Source of the DNA: Candidatus Neomarinimicrobiota bacterium
GTDB taxonomy: Bacteria > Fidelibacterota > UBA2242 > B5-G15
Reading direction: 5' to 3'
DNA: 64,000 nucleotides
Assembly (NCBI GenBank): GCA_017656425.1
Contig: JACDNV010000008.1
Span: 84,998-148,997 of the forward strand
Made by a program: the position numbers and the translations under genes. Shown in pieces: positions 47,601 to 57,001 of the stretch (the stretch's first letter is position 1; each line of letters opens with the position of its first letter). Under the pieces are notes generated by a model that saw only the letters and a program-made list of their open reading frames with translations, was not told the origin of the DNA and made no database searches.

Positions 47601-48620
47601 GTGGCGTGGCTTAATTATGACCAACATGGGAAGCCGTTTATAATTACAAGTTACTTACACCCCTATGGCTGGGCATCTACGGCTTATGCTGCTGATCCTG
47701 ATGTATGGGGGTGTGGAACTACGGATATGGATATTTTACAAAAGGATATTGAGTTGAGATTTACTGGTGTATATGATGAACCATATACAGTAAAAGTAAA
47801 TGGAGTTGATGTTACCATTCATCCTATTAAGGATGGAACTGGTTCACTTGCTACGATTGTTGGAGCGAGAAATTACAGCCTTGTAGATCATCCGTTGAAT
47901 CCAAATCCAGGGAGTGATGAGCCATTTCTTATTAGAATACCTTTTGAAGTATGGAATGTAGATGATAATCGCCAGATATCCATTGTTATTTATGATCGTA
48001 TCCAAAATCCAGCCAATGGCGGTGACTTTTATGCTTTTAATCCCAGTGACAGAATGTATTGTTTTATCCTTGATAAACCATATGATCAGACTATTTCCGC
48101 ACCAGCCGATGTTGATCCAGATGCTGGAGGTAGTGATTGTCAGTATCTTACATGGAATCTTGTCTTCTGGAATTGCGACTGGAATGAAGGGGATAGAGTG
48201 GTAATTCAATACGATAATCCAATACAGATAGGTAAAGATGTATTGAGATTTAGCACAACAGCGCCGGTTCTTAGTAACATAGATTCTGCAAAGAAAGCTG
48301 TTGAGAAGATTAATGTATTCCCGAACCCATATTATGCATATAATGCCCTGTCTGATAATATGTACGATAATTATGTGACCTTTACCCATCTACCTGCAAA
48401 AGCGACTATTAGGATATTTACGTTATCAGGAATTGAAGTCAGGAAATTGGAAAAGAATGATCCAAGCAGCCAATTCTTAAGATGGGATCTTAAGAATGAA
48501 AAGGGTCTACCAGTAGCAAGCGGATTATATATTGCTTATATTGATTTACCTGATCTCAATAAACACAAGATTCTGAAATTCTTTATAATACAGAGTGAGC
48601 AAATTCTGGAATATTATTAA
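44691..48620 (+). CDS. Large secreted protein with T9SS-type sorting domain, module 1
   Basis: 1309 residues, function unknown. ATG with a strong AGGAGG site. Signal peptide at residues 1-24. An acidic DKNGNGVWDGSD loop (about 190) looks calcium-binding. The central part has a conserved-looking LCSGPF (about 455) followed by a fibronectin-like segment (PSPPNVNV...IVLDWGFD). The C-terminal ~105 residues are a variant sorting domain: VFPNPYYAYN (about 1210), FTHLP, IRIFTLSGIEVRKL, LPVASGLYIAYI. The PNPYY form replaces the common PNPFN. The paralogue at 53047 has the same landmarks at nearly the same positions. It is 29 bp after the TonB-like gene, in the same transcript. Confidence 0.75.
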   Translation: MKKMGKIFTILLIISILTVAIYAKPANKNTNLYENYLSKILLTKVTRTLSNISNWSYWMYYDGKSGIKPDGTSGGIYPRGTAGVIFEDGFIIGGLVDGSPRVVGQTYVTGTVAGWITESGPVSRDDERVKIWRIRPDYKTLTHSQLVQDAAELNMIDPKDVTEDMTKAIMEQYAEDWENWPGDLGAPFIDKNGNGVWDGSDVDEPGIANADQVVWFVCNDMDKSAANALYGSDPIGLEIQVTAWAYAQPGARLGQIIFKRYRVINKSGETIENCYVAQWCDPDVGDAGDDLLGCDTVLGLGFAYNGYETDNQFAAFGLAPSAIGYDFFQGPLVEGISGQDLNRNGVDDAQDYGLFDFKKRPGYINIPMTTFAWFSAGSDINDPELGDYTGTLQWYNMLRGYKPFEDIDKPEPWYVGNDPNQGTTKFPLAGDPVTGEGDVDGTGKNFPPGDRRMALCSGPFTFAPDDTQDIVVAIIGGSGDSRLSSVTDMKQTDLIAQKLYDEAFEGIPKAPSPPNVNVITFENEIVLDWGFDHDAVKATEETVIAGYEFEGYNVYQLPSRSATKDEAVRIATFDKVNGVKTIMGIRFLPEFGQEVEVPVQYGTDRGVQRHIVIDKDYINSIPLYEGNTYYFAVTAYNYNPEPELIQDKAIESPLTVLAVTVQEPKPGDVPQDKYGNSYEIEHVQGTADMSAEYIVVDPYKLTGHNYEIYFHQAAFFLDVDGQWKKVQTTGKRLAKDVSPSTITGYALYGERGGTYDLKFILDLVSPDYNYAEGVKLRFPEGIEINSASCEGDITAIIDSDSNIVLFGREIKSPDDLSGAGVFSGGEVMTVNIDATALPISVDYVVYDDGWATLFCSDPENHDICEQYGILDAVVRNAEGTCIIDSLTYALKTANVWSVKDLTTNEIVLSDQRVVNGIDWLTDEEVGFGEVAQVDGIQIKIYGSYKAPIDFTKYAHINPEGEEDVFSMDRAVAWLNYDQHGKPFIITSYLHPYGWASTAYAADPDVWGCGTTDMDILQKDIELRFTGVYDEPYTVKVNGVDVTIHPIKDGTGSLATIVGARNYSLVDHPLNPNPGSDEPFLIRIPFEVWNVDDNRQISIVIYDRIQNPANGGDFYAFNPSDRMYCFILDKPYDQTISAPADVDPDAGGSDCQYLTWNLVFWNCDWNEGDRVVIQYDNPIQIGKDVLRFSTTAPVLSNIDSAKKAVEKINVFPNPYYAYNALSDNMYDNYVTFTHLPAKATIRIFTLSGIEVRKLEKNDPSSQFLRWDLKNEKGLPVASGLYIAYIDLPDLNKHKILKFFIIQSEQILEYY

Positions 48621-48644
48621 TTGGATAATGTAGGAGGTGATAAA

Positions 48645-49691
48645 ATGAATAAAAAAACAATTAACATATTTTTAACCATAACCACGTTAATATTAATTGT
48701 AAACATTCTATATGCTGGAGATGCATCTCGTGTTGGAACAGCTGGTGCGACACAATTGCAGGTTCCGATAGGAGGAAGGAACATCGGTTTTGCTGGAGCA
48801 GATATAGTATATACTCAACCTCTGGATGCTGTATATTGGAATCCAGCAGGACTTGGTGATTTGGATATGAGAGCTTCTGGTTTGTTTTCAATGCAGAATT
48901 TAATAGCGGATATAAAAGTTAGCTATTTCGCTGTTGGTGTAAAAATGGGGACAAAAGGTGTCTTGGGTGTAAGTGTAAAAACCTTTGATTTTGGTGAAAT
49001 TTTGGTAACTACTGAAAAAAATATGGATGGTACCGGTGCGACATATTCTCCAAACTTTTCAACCGTAAGTTTGACATATGGAAGAAAGTTTACGGATAGA
49101 ATTAATTTTGGTATATCCGGAAAGATTGTTTCAGAAAGTATCCCAAGGGCGAGTGCCTCTGTTACAGCTTTTGATGCTGGATTGCAGTATAAAGATTTAT
49201 TGAGAATAAAAGGGCTCGGTTTTGGAATCGCAATGAAAAATATCAGCATAAGAAATTTGAAATATGAAGGAGCTGGCTTATTGAAAAAAGCCAGGCAGGA
49301 GAGTGAATCATATACCCAATATTTAAATATTCCAACAATGGAAGCTCACCTTCCAGCCAGTGTTGACATTGGTTTAAGTTATTTAATGAAAATGGGAACT
49401 TCCAGTTTACTTGTTAGTGGTGTTTTTCAGCAGAATAATTTTCAGAATGACGAGTTGAGATATGGTGCTGAAATTAGTTTATTTGACATGTTAAGTATCA
49501 GATGTGGATATGATATGATACTGTATGATCCTGATAATCCAGATATAGGAAAAAGTATATATGAAGGTATTTCATATGGTGGTAGTCTAACGTATAGTAT
49601 TCAAGGAGTTAATTTCTCAATAGATTATGCTTATCGTTCGACAAAGTATTTTAATGGAAATAGTTCGTTTTGCATAACAATTGAATTGTAA
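48645..49691 (+). CDS. PorV-like outer-membrane barrel, module 1
   Basis: 348 residues from ATG 48645 (AGGAGG 7 bp upstream; an earlier in-frame ATG at 48621 lacks one). After the signal peptide come the PorV hallmarks: AGATQLQVPIGGRNIGFAGADIVYTQPLDAVYWNPAGLGDL (residues about 29-68), then regular amphipathic strands to the end. PorV proteins take cargo from the SprA translocon or anchor it at the surface. It is third in the module, 24 bp after the cargo gene, and is followed by a strong bidirectional terminator, which closes the transcript. Confidence 0.75.
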   Translation: MNKKTINIFLTITTLILIVNILYAGDASRVGTAGATQLQVPIGGRNIGFAGADIVYTQPLDAVYWNPAGLGDLDMRASGLFSMQNLIADIKVSYFAVGVKMGTKGVLGVSVKTFDFGEILVTTEKNMDGTGATYSPNFSTVSLTYGRKFTDRINFGISGKIVSESIPRASASVTAFDAGLQYKDLLRIKGLGFGIAMKNISIRNLKYEGAGLLKKARQESESYTQYLNIPTMEAHLPASVDIGLSYLMKMGTSSLLVSGVFQQNNFQNDELRYGAEISLFDMLSIRCGYDMILYDPDNPDIGKSIYEGISYGGSLTYSIQGVNFSIDYAYRSTKYFNGNSSFCITIEL

Positions 49692-49714
49692 ATATTGAAT
49701 TTTTACAGTTGATT

Positions 49715-49748
49715 AAAAAAGGGGGGGCGATAATGTCCCCCTTTTTTT
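49715..49748. terminator. Bidirectional intrinsic terminator between modules
   Basis: AAAAAAGGGGG pairs with CCCCCTTTTTT around a short loop. It separates module 1 from module 2. The A-run before and T-run after would let it act in both directions, though no minus-strand gene lies nearby. Confidence 0.88.
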
Positions 49749-49795
49749 ATATTATTTCTTTATAAATTACAGTTGTTATAATAACTTTTGAATGT

Positions 49796-52700
49796 ATGAT
49801 CAGATTCTGTTTTAGATATCTTTTCATATTTATTCTATCGAGTATTTGCCTGTATCCACAATCCGATAAGATATCCGGTAAAATCCGAGGATTTGTGAGA
49901 GATAGCGAAAGCGGTAAACCGCTCATTGGTGCTGATGTAATTATCTTACCAGTAACTCTGGGGAAAGGTGCTGCTACAAATGAGAATGGTGAATTTTTAG
50001 TACCTAATGTGCCAGCAGGGACATATGATATTAAAGTATCTTATATAGGATATAGTTCTGAAGTTTTAAAGGGTGTGACGGTATTCCCAGGAGAGACAAA
50101 AGTCATTAATTTCTATCTGAAGATGTCTCCCATTGAGGGGAAAGTAGTTGAGGTTGTTGCAGAGGCAAGAAGAAGTATTGTTTCAGTCAGGTTGCCCAAA
50201 ATACAAACTGAGATAGAGGGGGAAAAGATAAAAAGAATGCCAGTTACTGATTTTACGGAAGTTATAGCAAATTCTGCAGGTGCTATTGAGATAGAAGCTG
50301 GTAGATCGAGAGGATTACATATAAGAGGTGGCAGAACAGGGGAGGTTGCTGTATATGTTGACGGAATTAATACAAATGATCCAGTTGATAGAAGTATAGG
50401 TATTAATCTGGATAATTCGGCAATAGAACAGATTGTGATTAGTTCAGGTGGTTTTTCTGCCGAATATGGTGAGGCTATGTCTGGTGCTGTAAGCATTATA
50501 ACTAAGGAAGGAGAAAGAGATAGGATTTCAGGTTTACTTGAAATTGAGTCCGACAGACCGTCTACAGGTATTAATGAAGATCTGGATTATGGTTATAACA
50601 AATACAGGTTCAATATCAGTGGACCTATACCATTTACAAAAGAAATTTTAACTTATTTTATTTCATCTTCTTACGAAAATACAAGAGAACGAATCCCTCG
50701 CCCCATACATCAAAAGCACAGCAGTATAAAATCACCATCTGCTACAATAAAATTAGTCTATAAGAAAAAGAATTCGCCTGATAAGATAACTATAGGAGGT
50801 AGTTTTAACGATGATGAGTACTATTACTATAATCATAGTATTTCAGAGGGAGATTGGTTGAGGGATTATTACAAAGGAGAAAGGGGTCACAGAAGACTCA
50901 GCTTTAAATATCAAAGTAATATATCAAAGAATACTGCATGGGAGTTTTTTGCATTCTATTATAATACATACCGCAGGTGGTCATCTGGTGAGGGAAAAGA
51001 TTATAATGATTTTAAATACATATCCACTCGTCTTGATTGGGTGAATTATGCATACGAGAATAGATGGTATGACCCGAGGAGTAGAAAATGGGAACCTTTA
51101 ATTGGTGCGGATGGGAATTTATTAATATATGACTCCTCTCTGGTTTCTCCAGATGGCACTCCTCTAATAAGCTTAAGCTTTGAAGATCAGGCCTTTTACT
51201 ATTACTATGCCCAAAAAAATTACTATGACCCATTTACAGGGAAATGGATAAGCCCGGAAGCTGAGGCTGAAGCAATGAACCAGAGATGGCATGATACATC
51301 TTATTGGTATATACCAAAGGATTTAAATCCCAGTTCAATGTGGTATGATCCTGCAGATTCTACAGTAAAGGTAAAGTTTTTCGACAGGAATGAATATTCT
51401 GCATACCTATTTCTATCACCAGATTCTCAGGAGGTTTATGATTTATGGGGTTATAATGGGGATCTGCATAATGGGTGGTATTGGGATAAAGACATATTCA
51501 ATCTTTTTACTTATGGACCTGGTCGGCCCTGGTTTCATAATCAAAATACCAGCCATATAGCATGTGAGTTTCACTTAATGTCACAGGTTAATATTTACAA
51601 TGAGGTCAAATTCGGGTGGAAATTTCAGCAGAGCTACCTGAACTATTATGATATCCAATTTGCAAATCCGAAGCCATACTTTGATTCCTATCATTATGAG
51701 CCAACAGTAGCGGCGGGTTGGATTGAAAATAAATTTGAATATGAAGATTTGATTATACATCTGGGTTTTAGATATGATTATTTTCATTCCCATGCGAAGG
51801 CATTATGGAATCCTGATAATTTTGATCCGGGGAAGGATGGCCTTGAGGATGAAAATGAGCCTGGGTATGATCCTTTATTAAATCCTGATCCAAACAATGA
51901 TAATTATGATCCTAGTAATAATCCATCGGGGACTGAGGGTGACGGAATAGTCGATTATAGAAAGGCACGACCAAAGCATCAATTGAGCCCGAGATTTGGA
52001 GTAAGTTTTGCCGTTTCGGATAAATCTGCCATGTATGCAAATTACGGACACTTTTTTATGATACCAGAATATGGAGAGATATACCAGAATATTTATACTG
52101 ATCTTACCAGTGGGTATCCTCTGGTAGGCAATCCTGATATTGAACCAGAGCATACAATAGCTTATGAGATAGGACTGAAGCACGGATTTTCTCAGATGCT
52201 GGGCTTTGAAATTTCTGCCTATTATAAAGACGTTGAGAATCTTTTAGCAACCCGTACTTACAATACAATTTTTAATGGACAGGTTGCAACTGTTACCTTT
52301 CAGGAGTCTGAAGATTTTGCTAAGATCAAAGGAGTTGATTTTAGATTGAAGATTGGATTGCCCTTGATAAATGGTGAGATTACCTACTCATATCTGGATG
52401 CTAAGGGTACAGGTTCCTCAAATCGTGAATTTTACTACCTTTATATTGATCAGCCTGAAAGACCTCTTCCTGTAAAAGAGTATCCACTTGAATTTGATGT
52501 CACGCACTCTTTCAAAACAAATTTAAATTTTTATATTCCTATGATTAAAAAAACAAAAAATATTCTTATCAATATGTTCCAGGATGTTAATATTAACACC
52601 CAGATAAATATCAATTCGGGAGCACCATATACGCCTGAGGATATTCACAGTAAACCGATGGAACCGGGATCAAAAAGAATGCCTTCAATTATGAGAATAG

Positions 52701-53029
52701 ATTTGCGAGCTGAAAAATATATAAGAATAAATAATAGGTTGTTTTTGAGCGTATACGTTGATATAAGGAATCTTTTTAATAAAAGAAATATTGTAATGGT
52801 TTATCCATATAGTGGACTTCCGGATGATCCTGGTAGATCACCTGTATTTGAAAAGACAAGATATTCAAGATATATCGGTGAAGTTGATCCGACAAATCCC
52901 GATAATATTGTAGACTCGGCGGAAGAAGCCTATGAAATACATATGAAACTGCGGAAACAGTACTATAATGTACCAGGCAATTATGGTATACCAAGAATTG
53001 TAAGATTTGGGATTTCTTTTCAATTTTAA
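49796..53029 (+). CDS. TonB-receptor-like outer-membrane protein, module 2
   Basis: 1077 residues. Signal peptide (1-22), carboxypeptidase-regulatory-like domain (GFVRDSESGKPLIGADV, about 32-115), plug (VVEVVAEARRS; HIRGGRTGEVAVYVDGIN, about 120-235), then a barrel with many Tyr-rich strands ending IVRFGISFQF. An acidic loop near residue 690 (DPGKDGLEDENEPGYDP) could bind calcium. It is the paralogue of the gene at 41638, sharing domain order and IRGGR-type plug motifs. TATAAT at 49777-49782 lies only 14 bp before the ATG, so the leader may be very short; no clear ribosome-binding site is seen. Confidence 0.8.
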   Translation: MIRFCFRYLFIFILSSICLYPQSDKISGKIRGFVRDSESGKPLIGADVIILPVTLGKGAATNENGEFLVPNVPAGTYDIKVSYIGYSSEVLKGVTVFPGETKVINFYLKMSPIEGKVVEVVAEARRSIVSVRLPKIQTEIEGEKIKRMPVTDFTEVIANSAGAIEIEAGRSRGLHIRGGRTGEVAVYVDGINTNDPVDRSIGINLDNSAIEQIVISSGGFSAEYGEAMSGAVSIITKEGERDRISGLLEIESDRPSTGINEDLDYGYNKYRFNISGPIPFTKEILTYFISSSYENTRERIPRPIHQKHSSIKSPSATIKLVYKKKNSPDKITIGGSFNDDEYYYYNHSISEGDWLRDYYKGERGHRRLSFKYQSNISKNTAWEFFAFYYNTYRRWSSGEGKDYNDFKYISTRLDWVNYAYENRWYDPRSRKWEPLIGADGNLLIYDSSLVSPDGTPLISLSFEDQAFYYYYAQKNYYDPFTGKWISPEAEAEAMNQRWHDTSYWYIPKDLNPSSMWYDPADSTVKVKFFDRNEYSAYLFLSPDSQEVYDLWGYNGDLHNGWYWDKDIFNLFTYGPGRPWFHNQNTSHIACEFHLMSQVNIYNEVKFGWKFQQSYLNYYDIQFANPKPYFDSYHYEPTVAAGWIENKFEYEDLIIHLGFRYDYFHSHAKALWNPDNFDPGKDGLEDENEPGYDPLLNPDPNNDNYDPSNNPSGTEGDGIVDYRKARPKHQLSPRFGVSFAVSDKSAMYANYGHFFMIPEYGEIYQNIYTDLTSGYPLVGNPDIEPEHTIAYEIGLKHGFSQMLGFEISAYYKDVENLLATRTYNTIFNGQVATVTFQESEDFAKIKGVDFRLKIGLPLINGEITYSYLDAKGTGSSNREFYYLYIDQPERPLPVKEYPLEFDVTHSFKTNLNFYIPMIKKTKNILINMFQDVNINTQININSGAPYTPEDIHSKPMEPGSKRMPSIMRIDLRAEKYIRINNRLFLSVYVDIRNLFNKRNIVMVYPYSGLPDDPGRSPVFEKTRYSRYIGEVDPTNPDNIVDSAEEAYEIHMKLRKQYYNVPGNYGIPRIVRFGISFQF

Positions 53030-53046
53030 ATTTTAAAGTGGTCTGA

Positions 53047-56000
53047 ATGAGAAGATTATTTTTCTATATTATATTTTTTTCAATAATTTGTTATGTAAAT
53101 GGTCTATTCGGTAGACTGAAGGATATTAATAATTTCCCCAAAAATAATATATTATTAAAATCCTTTTTACTTAAAGCTCCTGATGTTATGATATCATGGA
53201 TTGGGGCTGGATATTTAACTAAATATACCATAAGCAATGCCGGACAAAGTGGACTTTTTGAACCGCCCCCAGGCTGGAGCTTCTATAATGGTTTGTGGCC
53301 TACTGGATATGGACTTGGAAACGGGAGAACCGGTGAGTTTCCAAGAGGAACAAACCAGTTTTATGTCTGGGCAGCAGGTCTCTGGGTTGGTGCAAAATCC
53401 GAACACTTTAATACAGCTGATGATAAAAGCGTAACGGTATTAATTAATGGTAAAAGACGAACATTTTCAAATGTCAGAGTGGCAGCATGTGCCTATTATT
53501 CTGATTTAAGCGCAATTTCTCGCCTCTGGCAGTCAAACCAGTTGATTAATGGAGAGACTGACGGTAAAAATGCTGTATATAAAGGGAAGTATCTTTTTGG
53601 CCAAAAAAATAAAAATATTGAGGATTATCAAGATGTCTGGGCTTTTTTTATCCCAAAAGAAGGTGATTATTATGGTATGGAAGAGAAAGATACTATATTC
53701 AGACTAGATTATGTAGAAATAAATAAAAAAAGAATAAAGGTTCTTGAAAGTAATCCAAGTCTCGATCCAGATTTGATCTTACTTGATCCTTTCAGGTTTG
53801 ATAGAAATGGAAATATTATCGGGGATATTGTTTCTGATGAGGATACATATACAGTTTTTGGTGATTATATAAATGAGAAATACGGATCTTTTCTCTGGAC
53901 GATGGGTTACGATTTACGTCCAGTTGGAATCCAAGTCGTACAACGAACTTATTCATGGAATATGGATGATTTTATATACATAAATTATAAAATAAAAAAC
54001 ATGAATCCATTCCCACTTGATTCTGTTTTCGTAGGATATTTTATGGACAATGATATTGGATATGCTGACGATGATATGATAGGCTTTGATAAAAACCTGA
54101 ACATTGGTTATTCTTACGACTATGATTTGATTGAATCAGGATGGCAGAGCTCTGCCGGATATATCGGAACTATTTTTGTTGAAACACCAACGGATACCAT
54201 TAATGGAGAAGAAAAAGAAATTGGGTTAACGGGTTTTCATACATGGATACGGTCTGATCTGGGTGTGAGTGAGGGATTTCCTGGTGATGTGGACGATGAA
54301 GGGACTGATCATCTAAAATATGTGGAACTTGCAATGGTAGATAGTTTTGAGACATATGAAAATCCGCAGGATGTGAGACAGCTTGCCTGCTCAGGTCCCA
54401 TTAAAAGGCTCGAACCAGGGGAAGAGGTAAGCGTAACTATTGCAATTGTAGCTGGAGCCTCTCTATCGGAATTGAAATCTAATGCAGAATTAGCTGTGAG
54501 AAAATACAAGACAGGCTTTATTGGTCCAGAGCCGCCACCATCTCCATCACTAACGGCAATTCCAGGTCACCATAAGGTATATTTATCCTGGGGTAAAGAA
54601 CCTTTGAACGCTATCGATCCGTATACAGGTGAGGCAGATTTTGAAGGTTTCAGAGTTAATCGGAGTAAGACAGGTTTGCAGGATGATTGGGAACTTTTAA
54701 AAGAATATGATATTGCTGGGGATAGTACAGAAAATATGGCAACAATTGAATATACAAAAGGTAGTTCAAACGTTATAGCAACATATGAGGGATTAATTGG
54801 CAGAAAGGATTTGCAGAGTCTGGAGCCGGGAGAGCAGAGTGATGAAGAGTTACAAAGTCTTCTTTATAAAAGATTTAAAGAAGCAATTTATACAATAGAA
54901 TTTGTTAAAACTCAGATTATTGTTGATGGTGTGAATAAAGACACATTGAAAATGATTATATATGACGTTACAAATAGACAACTTGTACCTTTTAATTATA
55001 ATGCTTTGAGTAATGGATATGGCTTTTGTATATATAGTAATTACAATGGGAATAAGGTAACCGGTAAACAACCAGACGATATATATAGGTCGTGTTATTA
55101 TATCTATTTTGACGGTATATTTATAAAAATTTCGAATGGCTTTTATACCGATAGAGATGGTGATAATGCTGGAAACGGGAAATGGGATAATGGAGAATAT
55201 TTTGAAGATTTAAACGGTAATGGAAAATATGACACAGGCGAACCATTCATCGATGTCGAAGAAGATGAAAAGCAACTACAGTATCTATCACCTCGAGAGG
55301 GTGATATTTTTACTGTTAGAACTTTCAGAGCAAAAGATATAGGTTCCCAGACTGACCTTGAATTTACCTATGTTGATGAGGGATTAGTTAATGGTATGAC
55401 ATATTATTATTGTGTGACAAGTTTTGACAGGGGGTATCCGCATTTAAATATTCCGTCCATTGAAAGCAGTTATTATCAGAATATGATTGCCGTAGTTCCA
55501 CAGCATCAACCGCTAAACTATGTAGGAGAGCCTGGTATATCAGAAGTTACCCATATAGGTAAGTCGACCGGGAGGCTAATTGTTAACGTTACTGATTCAA
55601 GGAAATTGAAAGGACACAGGTACAGGGTATTATTTTTTAGAAATAATCCTGAATCAAATTCCGTATCAGCTGATTATGGTATTATTATTGATGATGACCT
55701 GCCTTATTATATGGTATCAAATGAAATTGTTGGTAAAGGTGGTAATTCAAATATTTGTACAGGTAAAATATCAAATACTGCGATTGTTCCAGGAAGTGTT
55801 GTAATCAAATATGCCGGTAGTGAAATAAGAGATGACTCATCAGGATTCTTATATGGTATTGTAGGAAATGACACGGTTACAGGTAGTGTTCATTATGGAA
55901 ATGGTTCCTTAAAGTTAGTATGTAAAAATAGTATTTTTTCAAGTGACTCAGATTTTAAAGTAACATACGCTTATACTACTCTTAGACTTAAAGAGTGGCA

Positions 56001-57000
56001 AGCTGATTCTTTAACCAGTTTGATAAAATATAATACTCCGGTATATATTGTAGGTGAATTAAAGGAAGACAGTACCTTTGACGAACACGGTTTTATATTT
56101 AAAGTTGAATCTCCAAAGCTTTCTATAGATTCATTGACATGGAGTCTGTCCACAGATCAATCTGATATCTATCGAATTAAAGTTGGTTCTATCTCAAAAA
56201 TTGAGCCGTACGATTATATAGTAACTTTTCCCGATACCGGCACACGATCCGCAATTGCTACTCTGGAAAATTCTCCTGTTCCGGATCAACGTGTTCCATG
56301 GAAAGTGTACAATGTAACTTTGGGGCTTGAAAGCCGCAGTTTCAATCCTAATGGAGCATTTATTTATAATGAATTGATAAAATGGAGATATGACCATACA
56401 CCCCCTTATGATAGTTTAAATATTAATACTATTAGAGTTTTACCAGAGTACTTAAGAGGTGAGAATCGGGTGGATCCTTTTGCCTTTGAACTTATTTTAG
56501 TTCCAGTAGATACGAATCTCGCGGGAGCAATTTACCTTGATCCACCGTCTGAAAATGATACGCTATATGTTTTTACTTCAAAACCGATAACATCTGACGA
56601 TATATTTTTATTCAGTACTTATAACATGTTTACTGAAGTGGAAGATATCGATATGAATAAGATCAAAGTGGTGCCAAATCCCTATTACATCAGAGCAGCA
56701 TGGGATAGAGACAGATACAATCAGCATATAGATTTCAGGCATCTCCCGGAAGGTACATTAGATAATCCAGTCCACGTCAGGATTTTTAACTTAGCTGGAG
56801 CACTGGTTGCCCATCTTAAGAAGAATGGTGTAATTGATAAAAATGAAGTCAGAGATGAATATGGTACCCTTTCATGGGATTTGAGAGACTTTAATGGATT
56901 GAAAATAGCAAGTGGTTTGTATATCTATCAGGTAGAAGCCAGAATTAATGGAAAAGATTATGCCAAAGTAGGGAAAATAGCTATAGTTATGGGACCATAG
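53047..57000 (+). CDS. Large secreted protein with T9SS-type sorting domain, module 2
   Basis: 1317 residues, function unknown, paralogue of the gene at 44691. Signal peptide 1-21. Landmarks shared with that gene are CSGP (about 448), a PPPSPSLTAIPGHHKVYLSWG fibronectin-like start (about 497), and the PNPYY-type sorting domain (about 1210) with FRHLP, VRIFNLAGALVAHL and LKIASGLYIYQV. It carries an extra acidic stretch near 700-730 (DRDGDNAGNG, DLNGNGKYDTGE), probably calcium-binding. It is 17 bp after the TonB-like gene and only 1 bp before the PorV-like gene, so translation is closely coupled. Confidence 0.75.
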   Translation: MRRLFFYIIFFSIICYVNGLFGRLKDINNFPKNNILLKSFLLKAPDVMISWIGAGYLTKYTISNAGQSGLFEPPPGWSFYNGLWPTGYGLGNGRTGEFPRGTNQFYVWAAGLWVGAKSEHFNTADDKSVTVLINGKRRTFSNVRVAACAYYSDLSAISRLWQSNQLINGETDGKNAVYKGKYLFGQKNKNIEDYQDVWAFFIPKEGDYYGMEEKDTIFRLDYVEINKKRIKVLESNPSLDPDLILLDPFRFDRNGNIIGDIVSDEDTYTVFGDYINEKYGSFLWTMGYDLRPVGIQVVQRTYSWNMDDFIYINYKIKNMNPFPLDSVFVGYFMDNDIGYADDDMIGFDKNLNIGYSYDYDLIESGWQSSAGYIGTIFVETPTDTINGEEKEIGLTGFHTWIRSDLGVSEGFPGDVDDEGTDHLKYVELAMVDSFETYENPQDVRQLACSGPIKRLEPGEEVSVTIAIVAGASLSELKSNAELAVRKYKTGFIGPEPPPSPSLTAIPGHHKVYLSWGKEPLNAIDPYTGEADFEGFRVNRSKTGLQDDWELLKEYDIAGDSTENMATIEYTKGSSNVIATYEGLIGRKDLQSLEPGEQSDEELQSLLYKRFKEAIYTIEFVKTQIIVDGVNKDTLKMIIYDVTNRQLVPFNYNALSNGYGFCIYSNYNGNKVTGKQPDDIYRSCYYIYFDGIFIKISNGFYTDRDGDNAGNGKWDNGEYFEDLNGNGKYDTGEPFIDVEEDEKQLQYLSPREGDIFTVRTFRAKDIGSQTDLEFTYVDEGLVNGMTYYYCVTSFDRGYPHLNIPSIESSYYQNMIAVVPQHQPLNYVGEPGISEVTHIGKSTGRLIVNVTDSRKLKGHRYRVLFFRNNPESNSVSADYGIIIDDDLPYYMVSNEIVGKGGNSNICTGKISNTAIVPGSVVIKYAGSEIRDDSSGFLYGIVGNDTVTGSVHYGNGSLKLVCKNSIFSSDSDFKVTYAYTTLRLKEWQADSLTSLIKYNTPVYIVGELKEDSTFDEHGFIFKVESPKLSIDSLTWSLSTDQSDIYRIKVGSISKIEPYDYIVTFPDTGTRSAIATLENSPVPDQRVPWKVYNVTLGLESRSFNPNGAFIYNELIKWRYDHTPPYDSLNINTIRVLPEYLRGENRVDPFAFELILVPVDTNLAGAIYLDPPSENDTLYVFTSKPITSDDIFLFSTYNMFTEVEDIDMNKIKVVPNPYYIRAAWDRDRYNQHIDFRHLPEGTLDNPVHVRIFNLAGALVAHLKKNGVIDKNEVRDEYGTLSWDLRDFNGLKIASGLYIYQVEARINGKDYAKVGKIAIVMGP

Positions 57001-57001
57001 G

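Noticed and set aside
41638..53029. Sus-type glycan uptake loci
   Set aside because: The TonB-like proteins have no SusD partner and no carbohydrate-active enzymes beside them; their neighbours are T9SS cargo and PorV-like genes.
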